In this document: positions 24,458 through 34,129 of the stretch, piece after piece
Position numbering within the stretch: the first letter of the stretch is position 1
How the letters are laid out: each line of letters opens with the position of its first letter
Assembly (NCBI GenBank): GCA_965246935.1
Contig: CBDFGC010000007.1
Location: 94,800-158,799, forward strand
Length of the DNA: 64,000 bases
DNA from: JAZKFT01 sp965246935
GTDB lineage: Bacteria; Bacteroidota; Bacteroidia; Chitinophagales; Chitinophagaceae
Reading direction: 5' to 3'
Translations under genes and position numbers: made by a program
Notes under the pieces: generated by a model
The model's input: only the letters and a program-made list of their open reading frames with translations
Told to the model about the DNA's origin: nothing
Databases searched by the model: none

Positions 24458-27400
24458 ATGAAGCGATATCTCTTTTCTGTTTTTCTGCTGTTACAATGCG
24501 GCTGGATGGTGGCACAAAACACCCGCATTGTTACCGATCCCGGCCAGGCCTTTCTGCAGGCACGGGACGATTTTTACAACGAACGCTATGGATTAGCCTA
24601 CCCGGTGTTTCAGCAATTAAAAAAAGAAAGGCTTCCGGCCGATGCTACTTCTGATTATCTAAGGAGCCAGGAACTGGAGTTTTACAACGTTGCTTCTGCC
24701 TTGATGCTGCGGGAGGATGGTGCGGATATACGGGCAACCAATTTCTTAGGTACCAGTACCAATGATGTACTGGATCCGCAATTGAATTACTACCTTGGCA
24801 GCTATTATTTTTCTAAAAGCAGGTTTGAAGAGGCAGCGAACAGTTTTGAAAAATCAGGAATCGACAACCTGACGAATGCCCAGATTGCACGCAAGAATTT
24901 TGAAGAAGGCTATAGCTATTTTACCCAGCAGAAATATGCACAGGCAAAGCCGTTGCTGAATTCTGTACGGCAAATACTTACCGATCCCAATTATGTAGAT
25001 GCCAATTATTACTACGGCTTTATTGCCTTCCGGGATAAAAATTACCGGGATGCATTGCAGAGTTTTCAGTTAGTAGAGAGTAAAGGCAAATACCTCAACC
25101 TGGTACCATTTTACATAACCCAGATCTATTATTTCCAGGGGCAAAAAGACAAAGCCATTGAGGCCGGCGAAAAGGCCATGAAGCAGGGCAGCCAGGTGTA
25201 CGATCTGGAATTGAGCCAGTTGCTGGGACATGCGTATTTTGAAAAAGGACAGTACACTCAAGCACAACCCTTGCTGGAAAAATATGTAAATGGTAGCAAA
25301 AAAGTACGCCGGGAAGATGTGTATGAATTGTCATTTTGCTATTACCAGGCAAACCAGTTGGCCAAAGCTATTATGGGCTTTAAGCAACTGAGCAGCGGCC
25401 AGGATACATTGAGCCAGAATGCCATGTATTTGTTAGGGGATGCTTACCTGAAAACCGGAAATAAAAAAGAGGCACGTAATGCTTTTCTGTTTTGCAGCAC
25501 CAACAGCAGCAATGCCAGACAGAAAGAAATCTCTACTTTTTTATATGGCAAACTGAGCTACGAGTTAGGCTTTGATAACGAAGCCCTGACAGCCTTGAAA
25601 AATTACAGCACCCGCTATCGGAACGGTGAATATGCCGCCGAGGCAAACGATTTACTGGTAAGTGTTCTGGCGAATACAAACAATTACAAAGATGCCTTAA
25701 CCCTGTACGAAAGCCTGCCCAACAAAAGCGAAAACAACAAGCGGTTGTATCCCCGCATTTTATACAACCGGGCACAGGAATTACTCAACGACCAGCAGTT
25801 AAATCCCGCAGATAATTTATTGGCTAAGGCAGAAGGCAGCGAATACAACAGCAGCCTGTTGCCGCTGATTCATTTCTGGCGTGGCGAAATCGCTTTCCGT
25901 ACCGACCGTACCGAAGATGCTGTTACGCATCTGGATCAATACCTGAAAAATGCTACTTCACTCGGAGATGCAAACATTTCGAATGCACATTATATTTTAG
26001 GATATGCCGCTATGCGAAATGGAGATTATAGAGTGGCATCTACCCATTTTCAGCAGGTAAAAACCGGCGCTACGGCTTTAACGCAGGATGCCGATGCCCG
26101 GCTGGCAGACAGCTATTATATGCAAAAAGATTTCAGCCGGGCACTGACATTATACAACAGTCTTATTACCAATCGTGGCGCCGCCGCTGATTATGCTGTT
26201 TACCAGAAAGCCATGATTGCAGGCGCCCAAAACCATAGTGCCGAAAAAATTAGCCTGATGCGGAGCATTGAAACGAGCTATCCTGCTTCGGCTTATTACG
26301 GTAATTCCCAATTGGAAATAGCCAATACCTATTTAGCTGACGAAAAATTTAGAGATGCTTTGCTGCCACTTCAAAAACTGATAGATGCAAAGAATACCGA
26401 AGCCTTAAAACCACAGGCCTATTTAAAAACAGGATTGGCACAATATAATTTAAATAAAAATAACGAAGCGTTGGCTGCTTTCAAAACCTTATTGAATAAG
26501 TATCCGCAAAGCCCTGAAAGCGAAGATGCCATTGATAATATCCGGAATATTTTTATTGAGCAGGGCAAACCGGATGAGTATGTTCAATTTGTGCGGAGTG
26601 CCGGTAAAAACATCTCCAATTCGGAAGCCGATTCGCTCACCTACACATCAGCATATTTACAATTAAGCAATGGCAATAAAGACAAGGCATTGGAAGGCTT
26701 TACCAAATACCTGCAGCAATACGCAACTGGCCGGTACATTATTGAGGCCAACTGGTACGCAGGAGAGTTATTAGAAGAAAAGAAGGACATGTCGAATGCC
26801 ATTGCCCGTTACACTTTCGTGGCCGATAAAGCGCCGAACCAGTTTGCCGAAAAATCAATACTGGCCGTAGCCCGCTACAATTATTTTGATATTAAGAATT
26901 ATGCAACGGCTGCTACTTATTACCAAAAGCTAAAAGATTACAGCAGCAACGAAGCTAATAAGCTAGAAGCAAGCCGGGGGTTACTGCGCTGCCAGTACCA
27001 GTTGGGCCAGTGGGCGGAAGCAGCACCGGTTGCCCAGGAAATTTTGAAGAATAAATCAGCCGGCAACGACGATAAAATTTTTGCCTATATGATTACCGGT
27101 AAAAATGCGCAGGCCCAGAATGATTGTGCCGCTGCCATTACCGCCTTTAAAAATGTAACCACGTTAAGCAAAGCCGAATATGGGGCAGAAGCCCGTTACC
27201 AGATTGCGGCTTGCCAGTACACGCAGAACAAATTAGCGGATGCCGAAAAAGCAGCATTTGAAGTCATCAACAAAGCCGGTTCGTACGAACTGTGGGTAAC
27301 GAAAGCCTACATTTTGCTGGGCGATATTTACCTGAAGCAGAAAGATTATTTCAATGCAAAAGCAACCTACAAAAGTGTAAGTGAAAATGCTAATATGAAC

Positions 27401-27478
27401 GATTTAAAGCAGGAAGCGTTGGCAAAGTACAAAGTAGCAGAAAACGAAGAAGCAGCGAGCAGTAAGGTGGGTGGGTAG
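24458..27478 (+). CDS. Large periplasmic tetratricopeptide-repeat protein
   Basis: 1006 aa exported protein: signal peptide MKRYLFSVFLLLQCGWMVAQ, then TPR-type helical repeats along the whole length (for instance YYLGSYYFSKSRFEEAANSFEKSG, HAYFEKGQYTQAQPLLEKYV, KTGLAQYNLNKNNEALAAFKTLLNKYP). No enzymatic domain or lipobox. It probably scaffolds a periplasmic or outer-membrane complex. The next envelope gene on the same strand is an outer-membrane barrel (28868-30511), a pairing inferred to be functional; an AT-rich gene now lies between them. Start ATG 24458 is fixed by the signal peptide. Confidence 0.85.
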   Translation: MKRYLFSVFLLLQCGWMVAQNTRIVTDPGQAFLQARDDFYNERYGLAYPVFQQLKKERLPADATSDYLRSQELEFYNVASALMLREDGADIRATNFLGTSTNDVLDPQLNYYLGSYYFSKSRFEEAANSFEKSGIDNLTNAQIARKNFEEGYSYFTQQKYAQAKPLLNSVRQILTDPNYVDANYYYGFIAFRDKNYRDALQSFQLVESKGKYLNLVPFYITQIYYFQGQKDKAIEAGEKAMKQGSQVYDLELSQLLGHAYFEKGQYTQAQPLLEKYVNGSKKVRREDVYELSFCYYQANQLAKAIMGFKQLSSGQDTLSQNAMYLLGDAYLKTGNKKEARNAFLFCSTNSSNARQKEISTFLYGKLSYELGFDNEALTALKNYSTRYRNGEYAAEANDLLVSVLANTNNYKDALTLYESLPNKSENNKRLYPRILYNRAQELLNDQQLNPADNLLAKAEGSEYNSSLLPLIHFWRGEIAFRTDRTEDAVTHLDQYLKNATSLGDANISNAHYILGYAAMRNGDYRVASTHFQQVKTGATALTQDADARLADSYYMQKDFSRALTLYNSLITNRGAAADYAVYQKAMIAGAQNHSAEKISLMRSIETSYPASAYYGNSQLEIANTYLADEKFRDALLPLQKLIDAKNTEALKPQAYLKTGLAQYNLNKNNEALAAFKTLLNKYPQSPESEDAIDNIRNIFIEQGKPDEYVQFVRSAGKNISNSEADSLTYTSAYLQLSNGNKDKALEGFTKYLQQYATGRYIIEANWYAGELLEEKKDMSNAIARYTFVADKAPNQFAEKSILAVARYNYFDIKNYATAATYYQKLKDYSSNEANKLEASRGLLRCQYQLGQWAEAAPVAQEILKNKSAGNDDKIFAYMITGKNAQAQNDCAAAITAFKNVTTLSKAEYGAEARYQIAACQYTQNKLADAEKAAFEVINKAGSYELWVTKAYILLGDIYLKQKDYFNAKATYKSVSENANMNDLKQEALAKYKVAENEEAASSKVGG

Positions 27479-27897
27479 AGACGCCATGCTGGCGTCTCCA
27501 CTGGCGTAAATGGATGCTGTTCTTACATTGTCGGTTTTCACATCACGGATAAGCTCTTTGATCAGTTTTTTATGGGCCAGGCAATTGTACAAGAAAAGGA
27601 CTTCGGTGGCGTTGGCACCGTTCAAATTAGAATATTTATTAAGCACTCATAAGTTTGAACTTTCCACACGCTTGCGCCGGACGCTATCCGGTGCATAGCT
27701 TTTACTTATTTTCGGTTTTCACGAATGTTGAACATAAGTAACAAGCCAGCACAGGGCAGGAGCCCTGCGCCAATTATGAGGGCATTTATTTACCATTGGC
27801 CTTCTTAAAGTCACTATCAGTGAAGCACACTGGTAATGCAACAATTTAAAGAGATTAATTATGTCTCAAATCGGAATTTTATAAATCAATAAATCAG
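27478..27897. other. Intergenic region with two small palindromes
   Basis: Holds GAGACGCC-ATGCT-GGCGTCTC (about 27478-27498), right at the stop codon of the TPR gene and possibly its terminator, and CAGGGC-AGGA-GCCCTG (about 27753-27770). No gene was recognised in the remaining 400 bases. Confidence 0.5.
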
Positions 27898-28656
27898 TTG
27901 ATGCGGCGCTTAATACTTTTATCATCTATTTTAATATTATCGCAAATTCCTTTATTTGCACAAACAACAATTGAGCAGACTTATGATGGAGGTTGGGCAT
28001 CGACCTTCTGGAAATTTGAGTTTACAAAAGATGGAAAATTTAAACGGACATCAAGAGGTCATTTTGGAAATACTGTTAAGACAGGAAAGTATAAAATTTT
28101 TAAAGACACGCTTGAGATTACAGAAGGTTATCAAAATACTGCGGGTACAATTAATCAATTTTATTTAATTCAAGAAGACTCGTGTATTGTAGATATTAGA
28201 TTGAGATATGCATATTGCATCTTAGATAAAAATCAGAAATGGCAATATGAGGATGAAAGAAAAAGAGAAATAAAATATCCACAAACAACAACAAACAATT
28301 CAGAACTTATTAAAGATTTGGATTCAGTTTTAAGCATTTGTTTTAATTCTCCTATAGTAACTAAGCATTATAAGTTTGACTTGTATAAAGAACGGCAGCC
28401 CTTTATTCGTCCATATTACGAATTGAACGAAGCGTCCCAAAGAAAATTCACTATTGGAGGTAAAGAACCAATTTTTAAGAAGAAAGAAAATGATAATAAA
28501 GATTTCTTTATTGAGATTTCAGACATCAATCAAAATTCAGATGAAATAAACGTTGAATTTAAAATTCGTAAAGAAGTGGTAACGTTTTTAGCGTATTTCA
28601 ATAAAAAAGCCGGAAAGTGGGCTTTAATGGGTGATATTTCTGAATATAACTTTTAA
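27898..28656 (+). CDS. AT-rich exported hypothetical protein
   Basis: 252 aa protein with a signal peptide (MMRRLILLSSILILSQIPLFAQ). Mature part unrecognised: a WASTFWKFEFTKDGKFKRTS segment and later GTINQFYLIQEDSC look like lipocalin/META-type beta strands, followed by a Lys/Glu-rich second half (LDSVLSICFNSPIVTKHYKF). Base composition is clearly more AT-rich than the TPR and barrel genes that flank it, and it sits in a gap between two genes that look like a pair. Both facts suggest later acquisition. Confidence 0.6.
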   Translation: MMRRLILLSSILILSQIPLFAQTTIEQTYDGGWASTFWKFEFTKDGKFKRTSRGHFGNTVKTGKYKIFKDTLEITEGYQNTAGTINQFYLIQEDSCIVDIRLRYAYCILDKNQKWQYEDERKREIKYPQTTTNNSELIKDLDSVLSICFNSPIVTKHYKFDLYKERQPFIRPYYELNEASQRKFTIGGKEPIFKKKENDNKDFFIEISDINQNSDEINVEFKIRKEVVTFLAYFNKKAGKWALMGDISEYNF

Positions 28657-28815
28657 GTAGACTTATTAAGAAGTAAATATTCTTACAATAGTTTGCTTAT
28701 GGTCAACTGGAATAAGTTGAATTTAGCAAACCTTGTGAACAATTAATAAAACGCACATTAAAGCCGCTGCATTTTAGAATGCACAATGAAACAAAAAATA
28801 AAAGAATCGACCATT

Positions 28816-28839
28816 CCGGTTCGTGAAGTCACGAACCGG
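28816..28839. repeat. Palindrome upstream of the outer-membrane barrel gene
   Basis: CCGGTTCGTGA-AG-TCACGAACCGG, a perfect 11 bp palindrome 29 bases before the barrel start codon. The position would let it act on translation or transcription of that gene, but it also resembles a dispersed repeat. Confidence 0.5.
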
Positions 28840-28867
28840 TGCGGCGGAAAAGTAAACACAAAAAAAC

Positions 28868-30511
28868 ATGAATCTCAAAATAATCTTAGCCTTAGCACTT
28901 GTAGGAATAGCTGTTATTGTTACTGCCCAGGGTGTTGTTGTTACCGGCCAGGATACTACCCGTAAGAAAACCGTTGAAATCACTTCTTCCTTTAAGCCAA
29001 CACTCATCCCTTCGGCCAAAATCAATTTCAACCCATCGGCTTCATTAGGCGACACGGTGCGGCCACGGCTGGCGTATAGTGTGCCGGTGCAAAATCTGCA
29101 ATTCAATATTTATCCCGCTAACCTGAAGCCTGCCACCCTGCAGCCGGATACATCCATGCCATATGCAAATAATGGTTTCATCAAAGCCGGGTTTGGTAAT
29201 TTTTCAACACCGTATGTAGCGGCTGGTATTTCGTTTGGTGATGGCCGTAAAAGTTCCGGTGCTATTACGGCCGATTATATTTCTTCCAAAGGCAAGCGGG
29301 CATTTCAGCAATATAACAAATTTGGTTTCCGGGGCGATGGACTATTTGCCGCAGGCACAGACCACAAACTGAAATTAGGCGCCGGTGTAAGCCAGTATGC
29401 AACCCACCGCTACGGCTTTTTACCTGATACACTTAAAACATTTACCAAGGACAATTTGCTGCAACGGTTTTACACCTACAATGTATCTGCCGAACTAAGC
29501 AATAATACACCAACGAGCTTTGGTTTGCTGTACGCACCGGCCGTAAATATTTGGCTGTTCAATGATAACCGGGATGGCAAAGAATCACACATCAATTACA
29601 ACCTGCCGCTACAGGTGAACATACAGAACAATATACGTTTTGGCCTGGCTTTACAAGGTGAGCTGGTAAAATACAACGCACCTAAAAATATATCTGTTAG
29701 CAATAATGTGGTTAGTGTAGCGCCTTCACTTACGTTTCTTACCGAGATATTTAAACTAAAAGCGGGTGTTACGCCTTCCTGGGATAACAGCCGGTTTAAG
29801 TTGTTGCCTGATTTTAGTGTAGAAGCCAAAATACCGGAACAACCGTTTGTGGGCATCGCCGGTTTGCGTGGGTTTTACGAAATAAACAGTTATCGCAATC
29901 TGACCCAATTCAATCCGTTTATTGCACAGCCATCGAATATTTTTAATACCCGGAACACTGAGTTCTATGCAGGGATAAAAGGCAATGGTGGTACTCATTT
30001 CAGTTACCTGGCCAATGTGGGTTATGTTCAGCGGAAAGGAGTCGCCCTGTTTATAAACGATACCTCACAATACGGTAATACATACCGGGCAGTTCGGGAA
30101 GAACAAATTAATTCCATCCGGCTGCATGGCGAATTAAGTTACCAGAATGCAGATAAACTATACTGGAACAATTCCTTTAATGCTCAAACCTTCGGCGGCC
30201 TGAAAACCTACGATAAAGCATATGGGCTAATACCGCTGGAAATTCAAAGCCATGCCAGGGTAAAGGTGCAGGATAATCTGTACCTGACTGCTGATCTTTA
30301 TTATTTTGAAGGTAACTGGTATAAAAGCAAAAGAGGCCAGGATAAAACCGGCACTGCCGTTGACCTGAATGTGGGTATGGAATTGAAAGTGTACAAAAAT
30401 GTGAGTATCTGGCTGCAATTCAACAACCTGCTCAATAGTACGTATCAGCGCTGGAACCAATACCCGGTGTTAGGTTTCCAGGCTTTGGGGGGGGCAAAAG
30501 TGACGTTTTAG
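28868..30511 (+). CDS. Outer-membrane beta-barrel protein (TonB-receptor-barrel-like)
   Basis: 547 aa exported barrel: signal peptide up to about residue 20 (VIVTAQ), a short N-terminal region, then alternating strands such as NNGFIKAGFGNFSTPYVAAGISF and RVKVQDNLYLTADLYYF to the C-terminus, which ends in an aromatic strand FQALGGAKVTF as BAM substrates do. QLQFNNLLNSTYQRWNQYPV is typical of the last strands of TonB-dependent receptors, but no plug domain is visible. Probably partners the upstream TPR protein in an envelope complex (inference). Substrate unknown. Confidence 0.75.
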   Translation: MNLKIILALALVGIAVIVTAQGVVVTGQDTTRKKTVEITSSFKPTLIPSAKINFNPSASLGDTVRPRLAYSVPVQNLQFNIYPANLKPATLQPDTSMPYANNGFIKAGFGNFSTPYVAAGISFGDGRKSSGAITADYISSKGKRAFQQYNKFGFRGDGLFAAGTDHKLKLGAGVSQYATHRYGFLPDTLKTFTKDNLLQRFYTYNVSAELSNNTPTSFGLLYAPAVNIWLFNDNRDGKESHINYNLPLQVNIQNNIRFGLALQGELVKYNAPKNISVSNNVVSVAPSLTFLTEIFKLKAGVTPSWDNSRFKLLPDFSVEAKIPEQPFVGIAGLRGFYEINSYRNLTQFNPFIAQPSNIFNTRNTEFYAGIKGNGGTHFSYLANVGYVQRKGVALFINDTSQYGNTYRAVREEQINSIRLHGELSYQNADKLYWNNSFNAQTFGGLKTYDKAYGLIPLEIQSHARVKVQDNLYLTADLYYFEGNWYKSKRGQDKTGTAVDLNVGMELKVYKNVSIWLQFNNLLNSTYQRWNQYPVLGFQALGGAKVTF

Positions 30512-30562
30512 ATAAAGCGGTCTTGAAACGGTTATCATCGCTCAAACAAAGCAGCAGCCAAC

Positions 30563-31501
30563 ATGCACGACCAATTTATCAGAGCCATCCTTTCCGATAA
30601 GACGATAGCTGCCGATTATTTCCGGCAGTATCTTCCCAAAACCGTCAGCACCCAATTAGACTTTACAACGCTGGTGCATTTGCCGGATACGTACCTTTCG
30701 GAGGAGCTACAAAAAACCATGTCGGATATTGTGTATGAATGCCATAGGAAAAATGGGGCAGACGCTATAAAAGTGAGCCTGCTGGTGGAACACAAAAGCT
30801 ACCCCGACAAATACACACCCATACAGATCGGCAGCTATATCTTTTCTGCCCTCCAAAAACAGGTGGCCAATAACGAGGCACTTACTGTGGTGATACCTGT
30901 ACTGCTATATCATGGCAAGGGTAAATGGCAATACCAAACACTGGCTGGCTTGTTTGAGCGCCTGGAACCGGAATGGAAGCGGTTCCTGCCAGACTTTACC
31001 TACATTTATAACAACTTAGGCGAGGTGCCGGATACGGAGGTGGAAGCATTAAACAACAAATTTTTAGCAGCATCTTTGCTGGCATTAAAACATGCTTTTG
31101 AAAAAGACTGGCTGGAACAAAATGCGTTGCGGATGCTGACTTTAACGGGCAATGCACCTGATCATTTGCACAAGCCATTTGTCATTTACCTTTTTGGCAG
31201 AAGTGAGTTGAAGGCAGTGGAGATTATTCAACTATTTGAATCCTTATCTTTAGACTATAAAAATAAAGTTATGAGCACATTAGATTATTTTATTGAAAAA
31301 GGCAGAAAACAAGGTATAGAGCAAGGTATAGAGCAAGGTATAGAGCAGGGGATAGAACAAGGAATCGAGCAAGGGGAAGAAAGAAAAAGTTTTATGTTAG
31401 TAAAAAAGCATTTAATGGCTAACAAATTTACCATCGCTCAAATAGCCGAATTTGCGGACGTTAGCGAAGAGTTTGTTTTAAAAGTAAAAAATGTAATCTG
31501 A
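30563..31501 (+). CDS. Rpn family recombination-promoting nuclease / YhgA-like putative transposase
   Basis: Member of the Rpn/YhgA family (PD-(D/E)XK nucleases that promote recombination). The start HDQFIRAILSDKTIAADYFRQ, DIVYECHRKNGADAIKVSLLVEHKSYPDKY (acidic residues and the E-x-K core) and VVIPVLLYHGKGKW are the family signatures. Residues 247-271 repeat GIEQ six times, encoded by near-identical 12-base units (about 31312-31375), which can vary in number without changing frame. C-terminal helix LVKKHLMANKFTIAQIAEFA is usual. 312 aa, looks intact; a decayed copy of its end lies just downstream. Confidence 0.85.
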   Translation: MHDQFIRAILSDKTIAADYFRQYLPKTVSTQLDFTTLVHLPDTYLSEELQKTMSDIVYECHRKNGADAIKVSLLVEHKSYPDKYTPIQIGSYIFSALQKQVANNEALTVVIPVLLYHGKGKWQYQTLAGLFERLEPEWKRFLPDFTYIYNNLGEVPDTEVEALNNKFLAASLLALKHAFEKDWLEQNALRMLTLTGNAPDHLHKPFVIYLFGRSELKAVEIIQLFESLSLDYKNKVMSTLDYFIEKGRKQGIEQGIEQGIEQGIEQGIEQGEERKSFMLVKKHLMANKFTIAQIAEFADVSEEFVLKVKNVI

Positions 31502-31589
31502 AAATGCAGGTTATCATCTATTTATAAAGCATTCGGGAGCACCTATAAAATGATAGTAGAAAATAGCATGATATTGGGTTAGAACCAGG

Positions 31590-31715
31590 TATAATGCCTG
31601 GTGAAAAAGTAAAATGTATGCGATAATAAAAAACCTTTTATTGGCCAATACATTCACAGCCGCAGACATTGCCCTTTTGCCAATGTTAGTAAAGACTTTG
31701 GTATGAGGGTAAAAG
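31590..31715 (+). pseudogene. Decayed 3' end of a second Rpn-family gene
   Basis: After stops and one frame change the strand reads PGIMPGEKVKCMR, then IKNLLLANTFTAADIAL, then NVSKDFGMRVKE. These line up with QGIEQGEERKSFM, VKKHLMANKFTIAQIAEFA and DVSEEFVLKVKN of the intact gene upstream. Only the C-terminal part remains. Not functional. Confidence 0.6.
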
Positions 31716-31830
31716 AAACATGTTATAAATTCTTTTTTAAATCATTATCACTGAATTTAAGGATACTAATGCGTTGGAATGACTGAAAGTGCTTTACACA
31801 AAACAGTATTCAGTTGACGTGTGAAAATAA

Positions 31831-31863
31831 AAAATCCGTCCTGGTTCAACCGGGACGGATTTT
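31831..31863 (-). terminator. Terminator of sucD
   Basis: Stem AAAATCCGTCC (31831-31841) / GGACGGATTTT (31853-31863) with an 11-base loop and a following T-rich tract on the minus strand, about 80 bases beyond the sucD stop codon. Confidence 0.75.
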
Positions 31864-31945
31864 TAATATCTGAAAATTTGCGATTGTAAACGTACTTCTT
31901 TAGGTGTAAGTCAGATGCTTTCAGCATTCGAAGTACGAAGTGTGA

Positions 31946-32821
31946 TCATTTCTTCTTTAATGCTTCAGCCATTGTCCGGCCAATATTAGCAGGGCTATCC
32001 ACCACGTGAATACCGCACTCAGCCATAATTTTCATCTTGGCAGCGGCTGTATCATCTGCACCCCCAACAATGGCACCTGCGTGGCCCATCCGCCTGCCGG
32101 GAGGTGCCGTTTGCCCGGCAATAAAGCCCACAACGGGTTTGGTGCCGTGTTGCTTTATCCAATAGGCCGCTTCCGCTTCCATGCCACCGCCAATTTCACC
32201 AATCATTACAATGCCTTCTGTTTCAGGGTCGTTCATAAGTAGCTCTACTGCTTCTTTTGTAGGAGTACCTATAATCGGGTCGCCGCCAATCCCAATGGCA
32301 GTCGTAATGCCCAGACCTGCCTTCGCAACCTGGTCAGCTGCCTCGTACGTAAGCGTCCCGCTTTTTGATACAATGCCAATCGTTCCTTTCTTAAAAATAA
32401 AGCCGGGCATAATACCCACTTTGCAGGCATCTGCTGTAATAACACCTGGGCAATTGGGTCCAATAAGCCGGGTCTGCTTGCCGGTCAGGTATAATTTTAC
32501 CTTTACCATGTCCTGAACCGGTATCCCTTCGGTAATGCAAATGACAAGTGTTATTCCGGCATCGGCAGATTCCATAATGGCATCAGCTGCAAAAGCCGGC
32601 GGAACAAAGATGATACTAACATCAGCGCCGGTTGCTTTTACGGCATCGGCTACCGTGTTAAAAACAGGACGCTCCAGGTGGGTAGTACCACCTTTCCCGG
32701 GTGTAACGCCGCCTACTACCTGTGTTCCATATTCAATCATTTGCGAAGCATGAAAGGTGCCTTCCGTTCCGGTAAATCCCTGAACGATTACCCTGGAATT
32801 TTCATTGACAAGAACACTCAT
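31946..32821 (-). CDS. sucD: Succinyl-CoA synthetase (ADP-forming), alpha subunit
   Basis: TCA-cycle enzyme subunit that binds CoA and carries the phosphohistidine. MSVLVNENSRVIVQGFTGTEGTFHA opens the CoA-binding Rossmann domain; LIGPNCPGVI, KVGIMPGF and GIVSKSGTLTYEA follow; the phosphohistidine is in RRMGHAGAIVGG. 291 aa from the ATG at 32821; the 11 extra residues up to 32854 are not expected. The beta-subunit gene sucC is not adjacent. Confidence 0.96.
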   Translation of the reverse strand: MSVLVNENSRVIVQGFTGTEGTFHASQMIEYGTQVVGGVTPGKGGTTHLERPVFNTVADAVKATGADVSIIFVPPAFAADAIMESADAGITLVICITEGIPVQDMVKVKLYLTGKQTRLIGPNCPGVITADACKVGIMPGFIFKKGTIGIVSKSGTLTYEAADQVAKAGLGITTAIGIGGDPIIGTPTKEAVELLMNDPETEGIVMIGEIGGGMEAEAAYWIKQHGTKPVVGFIAGQTAPPGRRMGHAGAIVGGADDTAAAKMKIMAECGIHVVDSPANIGRTMAEALKKK

Positions 32822-32925
32822 GACAATTGGTTTATTTTTTTTGAAGTGCTGCAAAAATAGGGAAGCAGAACGTGAATCGTGAATCGTTCCGTATTGGGGG
32901 ACTATGAGTTGTCCAAATAATTTTT

Positions 32926-33942
32926 TTAAGCTGCTTTATTTTTAAATATTTGGTACTCACTTGCCTTACGGATATAAGGCCGCTGCTCTTTGATAATGGT
33001 AAACACACGGTCAACTATCTTACAGCGCACGGCATTAATCGCACAGCGCCCTGCTTTGCCTTCCTTTACTTTACGCTCATAGTAAGCCTTCATATCGGCA
33101 TCATGCCCTATGACTGAGGTAGCGCCCCGGTCCAGCAATGATTTCATCTCCTGGTTGGCCAGCCGGCTGGTTCGTTTACCCCGTCGCAGTGAGGTACCTG
33201 ACTGATGATCATAGGGGATCAAACCACAGTAGGCAGCAAACTGCCGGGCGGTGGTAAACTTCGTAAAATTGCCGGTATAAATCAACAAGGCTGTTGCTAC
33301 TACCGGCCCTACCCCAACGATGGAAAGCAGCAAGGTATAATTGGTCAGCAGTTCTTTGGAGCTTTTGATAACAAGCTGTATTTCTTTGTCTAATAGCTTG
33401 ATTTGTCTGTTCAGTTCAGCGATCAGCACATCCTGTGACAGGATGAGCACATCTTCTTTGGCTAACTTCAGCACCTGCACCATTTCACCCCGCCTGCCTA
33501 CCAGCCCGCCGTGTTCTGTCACCAACTTGCGGCGCAGGGAAGCCAACAATTGGAGGCGTTCGCATTGTGGGTTTAAAGCCTTAGTGGGCTTGAGTTCTTC
33601 CCGTTTGCGGTAGGCGTACATGGCCAGCCGCACGGCATCAATCTTATCATTCTTACCACGCACTGCCCCTAAAGATTGTTTCACATCCAGCGGATGTGCT
33701 TCGATGAAGGTATAGCTGTTTTCTTGCATAAAATGAGCCAGTGGTTTGCTGTAGATGCCGGTGTTCTCAAAGCAAAATAAGGCATCGCTACTATCAATTT
33801 GCTGTTGCTGCACAAAGGCGAGCAGAAAGGCAAAGCCTGCTTCATTGTTCTCAGCCGTCAGGTGCTGATCGGTTGATTTGACATAGACATCCAAGGTAAG
33901 TTTGGAGACATCAATGCCGATGAAATGTGATTGGGTAATCAT
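32926..33942 (-). CDS. IS110-family transposase (RuvC-like DEDD recombinase)
   Basis: Recombinase of IS110 elements: an N-terminal RuvC-like DEDD domain and a C-terminal Transposase_20 domain with a catalytic serine. FIGIDVSKLTLDVYV gives the first Asp, LFCFENTGIYSKPL the Glu, RGKNDKIDAVRLAMYA the Asp pair; the C-terminal part has LLSIVGVGPVVATALL, FAAYCGLIPYDHQSGTS and RRGKRTSRLANQEMKS with the conserved GTS serine. 338 aa, full length and apparently active. Start ATG 33942 directly follows the structured RNA region. Confidence 0.95.
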   Translation of the reverse strand: MITQSHFIGIDVSKLTLDVYVKSTDQHLTAENNEAGFAFLLAFVQQQQIDSSDALFCFENTGIYSKPLAHFMQENSYTFIEAHPLDVKQSLGAVRGKNDKIDAVRLAMYAYRKREELKPTKALNPQCERLQLLASLRRKLVTEHGGLVGRRGEMVQVLKLAKEDVLILSQDVLIAELNRQIKLLDKEIQLVIKSSKELLTNYTLLLSIVGVGPVVATALLIYTGNFTKFTTARQFAAYCGLIPYDHQSGTSLRRGKRTSRLANQEMKSLLDRGATSVIGHDADMKAYYERKVKEGKAGRCAINAVRCKIVDRVFTIIKEQRPYIRKASEYQIFKNKAA

Positions 33943-33970
33943 ACATTTGTTTTTGATGGTTTATAAAAAA

Positions 33971-34129
33971 GTTGCCGGTAGCTAAGATGACCTTTACTGT
34001 TTCTAAGGGAGTAAAGTATTGCGGATGAGCCTATAGGCAACGGTGGACCAGGAGGGCAGGGGACTAATACGGAGAGTGGTTCTTACAACAGCCGCGGCGG
34101 TAGTTCACCCCTGCCTTTTCCTTGTCCAC
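33971..34129 (-). ncRNA. Candidate IS110 bridge RNA
   Basis: Minus-strand region of about 159 bases just 5' of the transposase gene that can fold into two large stem-loops. Stem-loop 1: GTGGAC (34129-34124) pairs with GTCCAC (34048-34043), AGGA with TCCT, and GGCAGGGG (34115-34108) with CCCCTGCC (34062-34055), in register, enclosing a 45-base loop. Stem-loop 2: GTTGCC (34041-34036) pairs with GGCAAC (33976-33971), and CTTTACT (34016-34010) with AGTAAAG (33998-33992). IS110 elements are known to encode a bridge RNA with a target-binding and a donor-binding loop in this place, about 150-200 nt. Loop 1 has CCGCCGCGGC and CCGTATT, which match the left and right flanks. Donor guides in loop 2 could not be assigned. 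Confidence 0.7.

Noticed and set aside
29596..29998. Open frames opposite to the barrel gene, and similar shadows opposite other long genes
   Set aside because: No family resemblance, no start context, and the sense strand has a clear coding pattern.
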